Below, piece after piece: positions 39,287-49,900 of a stretch of 59,329 nt of DNA. A model generated the notes under the pieces. The model was not told where the DNA came from and did no database searches. It worked only from the letters and a program-made list of their open reading frames with translations. How positions within the stretch are numbered: position 1 is the first letter of the stretch; every line of letters begins with the position of its first letter. The translations under genes and the position numbers were made by a program. Origin of the DNA: Pigoraptor vietnamica (taxonomy: Eukaryota > Opisthokonta > Filasterea); the NCBI GenBank assembly GCA_943704525.1, contig CALSCQ010001420.1:1-59329 (forward strand). Reading direction: 5' to 3'.

Positions 39287-39680
39287 GTTTTGGCAAAGTC
39301 TAGTGCGCGTGACTTTGAGCTGAGATCGTTTGACACTAAAAACCCTTCTGAAAACGAAGTGGAGCAGGTGGCACGTGGACAGTGATCGGTCACGTGCCAT
39401 TTCCTTTTTTGGCGCCGCACGGCATTTCAAAAAATGCATGAAACGCACACAGTCTGGGCTTGCACGGACCGCACGAGGCCAACAACCTTTTAGCCGCTGT
39501 CGTGTCTGCGCATGCCGATCACCCTCTCTCATAAGGAGGGTTCACAATTGCACGGGGTGCTTTGAGCGGCCGTTTTCAACGGAACGCCCGACGCCCGCAG
39601 TCCCGTGACCGACCTCCGCGGGCGGAAAAATCACCGTGCGGACGTCGTCGTTGCCGTTGGGCAGGACGCTGTGAGCTGTC
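39287..39680. promoter_or_regulatory. Divergent promoter of the CapA-like and RhoGEF genes with two E-boxes
   Basis: CACGTG occurs at 39,372-39,377 and inside GGTCACGTGCCAT at 39,388-39,400. The 13-base site is identical to that at 32,839-32,851 in another divergent promoter. Confidence 0.45.
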
Positions 39681-42600
39681 ATGGCCGCAACAATGGTACG
39701 TGTTCCCATGCCGGAGCTGGGAGACTTGCAGGATGCTTTCTCGCATGCGTAATCTTGCGGCGTATTTCGAGTAATTGACAATTGACGGTGGCTCACTTCT
39801 CTGCCCATTGCGTTGGCGTGCAGCAGTCCGAAGCTGAAGCACGCAGGCAGATTGTCCTTGAGCTGCTCGACACTGAGCGCAACTATGTCAGCTCTCTACG
39901 GGTTATTATTGAGGTGCGTGTGGGTGGTTGTGATCAGCAGCTGCTGGGGGCTCATCTCACGGCTCGCTCTCGATTGGCGCAGGTGTTCCTCGCGCCCCTC
40001 AACGAGTGCATCGCGCGCAATGAGCGCATTCTGAACGAGAAGCAAGTGAGCATCGTGTTCTGCAATGTGGAGGCAATCTACAAGGTCAACGAGCGGCTGC
40101 TGGCGGCTTTGGAGGAGCGCGTGGCGCGGTGGTCGCCCACGCAGACAATCGGCGACGTTTTCTTGCAGCACGTGGGTGTTACGCATCACCGACGCACACG
40201 CGCGCCGCAAGTGGCAGCCGACAGGGTTGCATTGAGGCTGATGCTTCTTTGGTCACGCAGGCCGAGTCGTTGCGCAAGTACGCGCCCTTCATCACGGCCA
40301 AGGACAACGCGCTCGACCGGCTGCGCGAGTACGAGAACATGAACGGCAACTTCCGGAACTTTCTCAAGGTACGACGGGTGCACAGGAGCGTTGCAGTACA
40401 CGTACCATGCGCTTAATATCCTTGCTTCACCCCTCGTGTGCGCCCATCTCATGCACGTCTTGCACGTCGCGCAGGCTGCGCACCAGCGGAAGGAGTGCCG
40501 CAAGCAGACGCTGTCGGACCTCCTCATCCAACCCGTGCAGCGCATTCCGCGCTACATTCTCCTTTTGAAGGGTGCGTGGCACGGCCGTCGCCATGTTTGT
40601 GACCGGTCGTCCGTTCTCGCTTTCAGTGACTTCTATCTTAACATTTTGTCCGCGTGGTCGTGCGCAGAGCTTTCGAAGCGCACGCCCGTGAGTCACCCTG
40701 ACGCCACTCGCCTGGAGGAGGCCATTACGAAGCTCGCGGAAATCACGCAGTGAGTCGCGCTATCCACGTCCCCCACCGTCCCCCCCGTCTCTTAGTGCAA
40801 TCGCTGTGTTCGAATGTGACCGTCCCCTCAGCGTGCCCCAATTGATGGCGGCCGCTTTCCGCTCCGTTTGCTCGAAGGCACTTGAACGACACGAAGAAGC
40901 AGTCGGACGAGCGCGTCGAGCTCTTCGCCATCTTCGAATCGATTCACAAATTTCCGGTGTGCCGCTGCGCAAGCATGTATAGATCCGCTCAGCGGTCGCG
41001 CTGCCTGTTCTCACACAAATCCTCCCACAGCCCCAGCTCATCTCGGCACATCGGCGGCACCTCCTGACGGTCGAGGTCATGCAGCAGGCCACGGAAACGG
41101 ACCAGCTCGCGCAGCCGCGTCCCGTCGCCCTCGTCCTCTTCTCGGACGTCCTCGTGTTCGCCAAGGTGAACACGGGTACCATCGCCGCCGTTCGGAGTCT
41201 GATGGCCGCGGGCGGTGGCAAGCCGCGCTACCGGTACATGGAGGCGTCGGACGTGGGACTTATCCGCATCATCGATGCCCCGGACGTCCACGGTGGGCGC
41301 CAGTGGCTGTGTCTGCATCGCTGTGGCTGTGGAAGTGCTAGGTTGGGTGGGAGTTTGTGCCCCTTGGCCAAGAACAGCAGGGGCAAGTGCTCACGGTACA
41401 TGGTGTCTGGCCGCTTTCCTGCAGAGATTCGCAATGTGTTTGCCCTGGCCATCAAGGACGAGGGGCTGAGGATCTACGCCGCGCACTCGTCGGAGGACAA
41501 GTCGCGGCTCTTCGGCCAGCTGCAGAGGGCGGGTGCGACCTTTGGGGTTCGTATCTCGTGTGCGCGTTCGCCGTTTATTTGTGGCCGATAGAGTCGACGG
41601 GGCTTCAACCTTTTATGACTGTCGCGAACTGAGGTCGTTGCTTGTGGTCGTTGTCCCACTCGTGCTCATCGCCGCTGCGTCCTTGCGCTGCAGAACGGGG
41701 TCCAGACGCAACCCGGCACTCAGCCGGCGGACCGCCTTCCGGACTCTGGCGAGATTGCGACGGCCGTGAAGCGTACGAGTTCGTGGGACCGTTTCGGGCA
41801 GCGCATCAAGTCGACGAGCAGCAAACTGAACAGGCCCGGCAGCCTCATGCTGACGCCGAAGAAGGTGTTCAGCGGCCTGCGACGCAACGGTAGCTCCAAA
41901 GACCGAAGGGATGCGAGCTCGTCGAACGTTTCCGAGACGGAGTCGGACCTCGACCAGGATGGGCGCAATCGCAAGCGCGTCTTTGGCAACAGCCAGTCTT
42001 TCAACGCTTCCGTGGGGCCGACACAGGCGCCCATTCGCCCGCCGCGCGCTGGCAGCGACAGCGCCGTGCAGCCGGTGCTCGATCGCTCGGGGTCGTTCGT
42101 GAGTCACATTGGTCCCATCAGCGAGGAGGTCGCGTCCGCACAGCTGGCCATGGCAGCCGCGGCTGCAGCGGTGGCGGCGTCGGGCGAGCGCGGCGGTCTG
42201 GAAGGCAGCGCGGCGGTGTCCACGGCGACGGACGAAGACGCCGGTGGACTGAGCCACGCCGAGCGCGCGGAACGGCGCAAGTCACGCAGGTCGAACATGA
42301 GTGGCCGTCGGTCGATTACGTATCCCGGCCGACAGTCGACGTTTGACACTTCGGTGGGTGGCGCATTGTTGCCTCAGAGGCATCTTCAATCTAATGATGT
42401 CTTGCCGCTTACTCATCCCATTTGCCTCGTTTGTGTGCCGCCGCGGTTGCGCAGACGGTGCAAGGCATTCTCGAGCAGGTGTCCAGCAAGCGCCGGTCGC
42501 TCCTCCCTCAGCAGGGCCCGCTCTTGCCGAACGATGACACGGACGAGTTCCGTTCCGCCCTTGCCGATGAGAATGCGGCCGGTATGTTCCCGTGACATCG

Positions 42601-44396
42601 CTGCGCTGAGTGTTAGGAGAAACGATTGGGACGCCCTCTCATGTTTTAATATTGTTCTGTCGTATTTTCAGCCGCGGGTGCGTCCGGTGGGCGTCCGTCA
42701 CTTTCTCGCGGCGGGTCGCGTGTGGACCGGGGGGAGCAAACGCAGCAGCCGAACCCCGCCACTGGCGGCTACATGGACAAGATTGCGGCTGCGATCGAGA
42801 GAGATCGCGAGGAGAAGGCGGCGCGTGTGGCGCGTGAGCTTCAGGAGTCTGAGGCACAGCGCCAGGCGCAAGTCATGACCCTCTTGGAAGACTTTCAGGC
42901 CGCCGGGGAGACCGCGACTGATGCGAACGGAGGGGTGGGCGCGCTGTTCACCTTTCGTTCGTGTGTGCCTTCCTGCGATTGTTCGCTTTCCTTTGTCTCG
43001 TTGTTCCGTTGCGCCCGCACACTCAACCGTATGTCTTGTGAACGCAGCGGCACAATGGGACGCGGCACGACGATGCCGTTGGTCAGCCGGGCCGAAATTA
43101 CTCTCTCGGCGACGTCAACCGCCGCATCAGTAACCTCGTCATTGACGCGTGGACCGCCGTCAATTCGAATCCCTCGGGAACGCCGGTCCGCGCGGCGACG
43201 CCCACGGAACAGCGCGCCAGTGCCAAGAAGCAGCGCGCGCGCCTCGGTCGCCGTGGGTATTGTGTGGCTTGTTTAAAATGCTTGTTGGTTTAGTATGTGT
43301 CTTCTCACGTTCTCCGCGATTGCATGTCGCAGAGAGCAAGCGCACGTCCAACGCCAACGAGGAGGCCACGGATTCGGATGCCGACGAGAACGAAGCGCCC
43401 GCCCACGCCCCGGCGGCAAGCGGCAGGCGTCCGAAGCGCGAGTGGACGTCCCGCAAGTCCATGTCACTTGCCACGGAAGAGCGCCGTCTGTCGGCCGATT
43501 TCGCAGCTGAGCTGTCGCGCCGCTCTCTCGCCCGCGATGGACAATCGTCGTCGGCTGCCGAACAGATAAGCCCCGCCCTTGCCTCCGCCGCGGTCAATGC
43601 CGGGGCTTCCCCTGCGTCGGGAAGTGGGACGCCTGCGCGCCGGTCGCGCGGGCGCGGGAGTGGCGGCGATGGCCGTCGCGCCCTCTCCCACAATTTTGTC
43701 AGCGGTGCTATGCGTACTGCGCCCGTGGTTGAGGAGACACCGGAGGAATATGCTGCGCGCGCGCATCGTTCGATGGCCGAGTTCTCGGCTGTTGCGCGGG
43801 CGGAGAAGGGACTGCCGCCCGCGAGTGACAGCCGGCGGTCGGAAGGGGGCACGCCGCGTGCTGAAGCGGCCGTTCCTCGCTGGTCTCCGTCGCGCACGCC
43901 TTCGTCGGCGGCTCTCCCTGTCACGCGGTCCCTCAGCGAAATGGCGAGCGACCTCGAGGCCGAGATGAACGGAATCCGCACGGAAAGGGACGCACTTCGC
44001 AAGGTGAGGAGCATGCGCACACGCATGCCGGCTCTGTGTGCGTGTGTGTGTGTGTGTGCGGGGGGGGGGGGGGGGGGGGGGGGGNNNNNNNNNNGGGGGG
44101 GGGAAGCCGCTTACAACTGAACGCATTGTTATATGCTGTAATTTGCACAGGAGCGTGACGATGCCGAGGCGGCCCTTGAGGCGGTGAAGTGCGAATGGGA
44201 AGAGTCGCTCAAGCGCGAGAAGGAGCTGACCGCCTTCAACATGCTGCTCAGCAACCAGCTCTACGCGGCGCTGTCGTCTCGAACCGGCGACCACGCCGAA
44301 CTCAAGCGCATTCTGTCCGAGGTCAAGGAGGGGATCGAGTCGCTGCGCAGCGAGCTCACCGCACGGGCCAGGAGCCCCGTGGAGACGCGCCTGTGA
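39681..44396 (+). CDS. Rho guanine nucleotide exchange factor (DH-PH) with long disordered and coiled-coil tail
   Basis: Fifteen exons join in frame to 1,071 residues: 39,681-39,695; 39,824-39,913; 39,983-40,171; 40,261-40,368; 40,475-40,571; 40,668-40,749; 40,878-40,956; 41,031-41,292; 41,425-41,546; 41,694-42,353; 42,455-42,581; 42,672-42,934; 43,048-43,252; 43,333-44,003; 44,151-44,396. The DH domain spans about residues 8-195, with ELLDTERNYVSSLRVI, LYAPFIT-like KYAPFITAKDNA and LLIQPVQRIPRYILLLK (the CR3 helix). A PH domain follows from VEVMQQATE to about 345. DH-PH proteins load GTP on Rho/Rac/Cdc42 at membranes. The remainder is Ser/Arg-rich with short coiled coils (DKIAAAIERDREEKAARVAR; final 80 residues). 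Exon 1 is only five codons and is the least certain. Confidence 0.87.
44060..44103 (+). repeat. Poly-G tract with 10-N gap in a RhoGEF intron
   Basis: A run of G at 44,060-44,084, ten N at 44,085-44,094, then G again to 44,103, preceded by (GT)n. It lies in the last intron, so coding sequence is not affected. The true length of the homopolymer is unknown. Confidence 0.95.
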
Positions 44397-44559
44397 CGTG
44401 GACAGTGACGTACTTAAACTATGCTATTTTGTCATCGAAGGATACCAAGTTTCCAGTGTTCAATATAGGGCACGCAAACGCTACGCAGCGCACACGCCGC
44501 ACGCACAGCAATCGATGGCAAGACGCAACGCACAAAAAGACAACGCGACAGCGGACGGT

Positions 44560-46216
44560 TCACAGCACAGAGTCGTCGAAGAGCTGCTCGATCGACGGCC
44601 GTTCGCGCTGCATTTCGAGGAGGACGCGCCTGCGTGGGTCGATGTTGGTCCTGTTCTCCAGCGCAATGCGGCTGTTCGTCTCTTCGATGGCCGCAATTTC
44701 GCGCTCGAGTTGCGCGAGCGCCTCGTTGTGCGCGGCCATCTCGCGTCGCATGAACATGTTCTCCAGCGCAAGCTCGCGCGTGTCGGCGTCCATCAGCGTC
44801 AGTGTGTGCTGGGGGTCGACGGCGAAGGCGCGTTTGAGCATTGCTGCTTTCTGAACGCAAGAACCCAACAGACACTGCACCGAAAAGACAAACGTGCACA
44901 TCCCGTTCCTCGCAGACTCGCCACATACCGAGCAACGCACACAGCAACGCGGGGACCCATACGACAAGCCCAACAACACACACCTCGGTGACCTTGGCGG
45001 CAATACCCTGCTGGATCGAGTCGACAAACGCCTCCGCAGCCTTCCCGTCCCGCGCAAAATCGGCAAGCAGCTCCTCGACCTCCGCCGCATGCTGCACCTT
45101 CAGACGCTCCACGCTTTGCTCGAGCTCGCGTATTTGCGCCTGTAACCTAGGGTAGCCGTCGTTCTGAGCGGAGGGCGAGAATAACGTTAGAGACTTCGCG
45201 CCACACAATAAAACGCAAAGTGGTACCGGCAACACACCTTGTAGGCTGCCACGTCGATGCTCTCGGCCTTGCGCTCCTCCGCAAGCTGCTTGGTCCTGTC
45301 GTGTTCCCGTTGTACGTCTGCGGATTAGGGTGATACAATCGGTCATCCAATCTGCCGTTCGAACGAAAAGAGTGTGTCTCAACAGCACAGCCAGCACTCG
45401 TAGGGAGGTCCAGTAAAGCCCCCCTCCAAATCCCCTCTACTTACCCTCAAGGAGGCGAGTGGCGTGCGCAATGTCCCGCGCCGCGGCCTGCTTGGCCCTG
45501 CTCAGCTGCACTTCGTAGTTGCGCCCCAAAATCGAGAGGGCTCCGTGTATCTTCACGTTGCGGTCGAGTATGCCATTCACAGAGTGGATGCACTCGTTGT
45601 CAAACTTCTCCACCTCCGCCTTGAGCCGCTGGTTGTCCTCCTTCAACTCTGCGATCCGCTGGCGCGCCTGCGCAATCGACTTGCGCCGCGCGTCAATCCT
45701 CAGCCGCAGTATTTGCTCAGAGTCTGTGTCGGGCTTGTTGTCCCTGGCACGCTGTGCGCGCGTCGTGTACCCCGCCGGCGCGGTCGTACGGTGCGCCCAT
45801 ATGAGGAAGCGCGTGCGGTCGCGCGGGTTCTCGATGGCCTTTCGTGGCGGGACGTAATGCGGCGTCGCATCGTGGAGGTACTGAGACAACGACGCATTCC
45901 GGGGGTTATAGAGACCACCGCTTACGCTCTTCCGCCCTCTCCCAGCCTTTCGCGCGGCCGCGGGTGCTCGCACGTCGGGGAGCGATGCGGGCACGTCTTC
46001 TTCCTCGTCGTCCTCAGCCTGTTGCTCAGAGCCGCCTTCGTCCGTCCGCGCAGTAACAGAGGACTCGGCCGTTACGGAAGAGCGCACGGTGACGGAGGAA
46101 GTTGCAACCGACGTCACCGAAGAGCGCTCTTCGGAATCGGACGCCGACGTCGACGAGTTTTGCGACTCGTTGTCGGACCCTCCGCCGTCGCTGGCATCGT
46201 CGTCGCCCGACGGCAT
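44560..46216 (-). CDS. Coiled-coil protein with acidic N-terminus
   Basis: Four exons (46,216-45,445; 45,317-45,238; 45,163-44,984; 44,850-44,560) give 440 residues in frame. The first ~100 residues are rich in Ser, Thr, Asp and Glu and probably disordered. A conserved-looking segment YNPRNASLSQYLHDATPHYV follows, then three long heptad regions (RKSIAQARQRIAELKEDNQR; LQAQIRELEQSVERLKVQHA; ENMFMRREMAAHNEALAQLE). Order and style resemble small axonemal or basal-body coiled-coil proteins, but I cannot name a family with confidence. Its 3' end is 163 bases from that of the RhoGEF. The ATG at 46,216 is the first in frame after an upstream stop-prone region; an additional 5' exon is possible. Confidence 0.75.
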
Positions 46217-46974
46217 CTTTTCCTGGGCCAAGAACTGCCACCCAGCCGACGGTATGGACGTGTGAGGGCGCTATCGCTTGTGGCGTTGCTCCATGTGACG
46301 CTGCTCCATGTGAGGGCAGAAGGCGACTAGCGACAGTAATAATCTGGGACGATGTGACCTTTGCTTTGTCGGCCCGAGTTTGAATCAAGACGGTGGTTGC
46401 CATGGACGTCAATGTGATGCCATTACGAGAGATGACGCAATTAAACGAATTTTTGTGGCGCGCACGTGGCGTCAGAGGAGGATTTTTAAAAAATGTTTTG
46501 AAATGTCCCCAAAATCGCGCACAAATTTCCGCACCTTTTCAAATTATTTCGCCGGATCGAGTCCGCGCACACACCGTGTGTCACCCAGCGCGCGCCACAC
46601 CGAACATGCAGCCCAGCTGTTTCACACAGACCGGCGCAGCACATCCCCTCGCTCTTGCCTCGCGTGCGCCTAGAAAAAACGGAACGCTCTGGTTCTCCGT
46701 GCGTTCGTGGCCGCTGGGTAAGTACGGCGTGCGGCAAACGCTGCCCACGTGTGGCGTTACGTGTTTCGGCGTTGCGCCTGGCAAAGGAGCATTGTTTCGC
46801 TTCAAATCTTTCTGGCGACGGCGACGGGTGACAGCCGCAAATTCTCTGTGACTCCACGTCGGACAACGGAGGTACGGTTCGTGTGCGCACGCAATTAGCC
46901 TTCCTCACACACGTGGGCGTAAAACGCTTAATGATTTACTCTCTCGCACACAGGCGTTGCCGGCGTGAGCGGAA
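46217..46974. promoter_or_regulatory. Divergent intergenic region between the coiled-coil gene and NUP153-like gene
   Basis: 758 bases with no supportable gene. It holds a CCCACGTGTGG E-box-like site near 46,744 and a GACGTCAATG CRE-like site near 46,405. These are resemblances, not demonstrated sites. Confidence 0.35.
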
Positions 46975-49900
46975 ATGGTCGACACGGAGGACGACGGCCG
47001 CAACGGCGAAGATGCGCCACACGATTACAAAGGAAAGACGCGGCGGTCGCAGCGGGCGCGTGGCTCGAAGCCGTATGACCGACCCAAGGTACCATGCGCT
47101 CCCGTGTAACGTGGTCACTGTCGTTTGCGCTGGTGTTCCCTATAGATGTTGTGTGATGCCCCTCTCACGCACACTTGCTCGCGCCGCAGTCTCTGTTGAA
47201 CAAGGTGAAGGACATTGTGTCGTCGAAGATTCCGTGGTCCTGGCTTGGTTACGGCGCGGGGGCCGACGGCGAGAACGAGCCCGACGCTGACAACAACGAG
47301 ATGGAGGCGGAGACCCCCGCGGAAGAAGCCGCGCGCGGCGAGGATGGCGGCGCCGGGGCGGCTGACGACGGAAGGGCGGTCGAATCCGACGGGCATCTCC
47401 TTCACCCCTCGGCCGCGCCATCGCAGCCGTCCTTGCGGCGACCCGCGCACGTGACCGACGCCGACCAGCGCTGGCGTGCGAGCCATGCGGCGCCGGCTGG
47501 GTACACTGTGCAGCAGCTGAGTCGCATTGAAGTGACGGCGCAAGTGGACGCGGCGCGGCTTCGGCAGGTACGTGCGCTCGCTGCGCGGGTAACGCGCACT
47601 CTGGAGCACCGTTACACTTGTTGTGTGGCTCTCCGAGGCGTGCTGAATGGTGCGTGTCTCGCTGCGCAGGCGTTTTCAGAGGATTCTGCCGCGCAGGATC
47701 GCCGCCACGTGGCTGTTGTGAGCGCGCTGGCCGCGGACAAGGGCAAGGGGCGCGTGGATGCGGGCGTTGCGGGCCACGCGGCCGCGTCGACACCCCGCGC
47801 GCCCGCCTTCTCGCCCGAGGCGTTTCTCAGTCCGTCCAAGGTGAGCGTGGTGTATGTTGGCGCCTGTTGTCGTGCCTCTATGTGGAACGGACGGGTTGCA
47901 CGCGATCATTTGTGGGGCGCTATTGTGACATTGCTCTTGCGACGGCGATGCAGCTCGCCATGCGCAGCCCGTTTGCGCCGCGCATGGACCAGTCGTCCTT
48001 TTACGCCGGCCGCACCAGCTATGGGGGCGCCGCCAGCGTTCCTTCTGCGCAGGCGGTGAGGTTCCGCGCATGCGTGCTGCGACTGATAGTTCCTTAGTAG
48101 CTCCCTGATGTGATGCCTTGTCTTGTCGCGAGATTTGAACAGACCCTCCTCACGCCGCAGACGCGCAAGCGGCGCATGTCCCCGTCGCCGCCTCCGGAGG
48201 GGGGCCTTGCGGGCGCGCCGGTCGGGGCGAAGCGGCGCGTGATTGACGCCGAGGGCGGTTCGCGCGTCGGCACGCCCGCATTTGCGAGCGAGACGGCCAA
48301 GCGCATCATGGAGACGCTGGAGCGAATATCGACACCGGTGGCGGTGGGTGGCTGTCGTTTGTGGTGCGGGGTGTGAGGTGGCGTGAGGCGTATGATTTCG
48401 CCGTTGTGCCTGACTCGGGTGGTTTCTTGGCGTGCGTGTGAGCAGGATGCGCGCCGTATGCCGTCGCTGGCGACTGCCTCGCCGTTTTCGGACGTGAGTG
48501 TTCTCGGCGCGCGAATTGCGTGGGCAGCGTAAGCATGAAGTGGTAATACTCACGCTTGTGCATCTATCTGCTCCCGTCCAGGCGGCCATTCGGCAGAGGG
48601 CTCTGCAGGGTGCGCGCCCCGCCGGCACTCCCACGCACACGCACGCGAACGGCCATGCGGTGCCCATTCCCACGCGCTCGCTCTCGTCGCAGCAGCAGCC
48701 GATTCTGTCGCTCCGCCTGCGCAGCGCCAGCGCGAAGCGCACCCACGACGAAGTTGAGGCTGACGTCGTTGACAAGGCCGGTACGCCCGCTCTCGCCTCG
48801 AATGCCCACGCGCAGACGAAGGCGCCTGTCGCTGCCAACGACGCTCCCGGGAAGATGCGCAGGACTCTCGGCGCGCGCGAGTCGGCGAACCCATTGTCGG
48901 CTGTCGACGGCCCTGCGTCGAAGCGGAAGCGACGCGACAGTGACGACGCGGATGTCGCCGGCGTGACTGGGCTGCAGGGCGTGGTGCCGGGTCCCATTGC
49001 TAAGGCCCCTGTCTTTGAATCGCCGGCTCCAGCGTCAGCGCCTGCGGCCGCGGCTAAGTCTGCCGCCCCTGCCGATCCCGCCCCCGCCGCTTCTGTGACC
49101 ACTGGCGGCTTTTCGTTTGCTGCGCCCGCCACGGGCTCGTGGACGTGCGACACGTGCATGGTCCTCAACAAGCCGGAGGCTGCTGCGTGCGCGGCGTGCA
49201 GCACACCCAACCCGAAAGCCCCTGCCGCCACGAAGGGGGCTGCGCCAGCGGCGGCGCCCACCAAGCCCTCGTTTTCGTTTGGCGTAGCGGCCCCGAAGGA
49301 CGCTCTGAAGCCCGCGTTCGCGTTTGGTGCTGGCGCCGCGACTGCCGACAAGAAGGACGAGACGACCAAGCCTGCGTTTTCGTTCGGCGTGGGTCCCGCG
49401 GCGGAGAAGAAGGCGGAGGCGCCGAAGCCGTCGGAAGAGAAGGACGCCAAAAAGTCCGAGTTGCCGAAGGCGGGGTTCTCTTTTGGCGCGCCTGCTGCGG
49501 ACAAGAAGGAGGAGGCGCCCAAGACGGGCTTCTCGTTTGGTGCGGGTGCGGCGAGCGCTGAGAAGAAGGCGGATGCTCCGAGGGGCGCGTCGGGATTCTC
49601 GTTCGGGGCTGCGACTGCAACCACGGAGAAGAAGGAGGAGGCGCCGAAGACGGGCTTTTCGTTTGGTGCTGGTGCGGCGAGCGCTGAGAAGAAGGCGGAT
49701 GCGCCGAAGGCCGGTTTTTCGTTTGGCGCCCCTGCGGCCGAGAAGAAGGAGGAGGCACCGAAGCCGACGGGCTTTTCGTTCGGCGCTGATGCGGGAAGCG
49801 CAGAGGATGCGCCGAAGGCCGGTTTTTCGTTTGGCGCCCCGGCGGCCGAGAAGAAGGAGGAGGCGCCGAAGCCGACGTTTTCGTTTGGCGCTGGGGTGAC

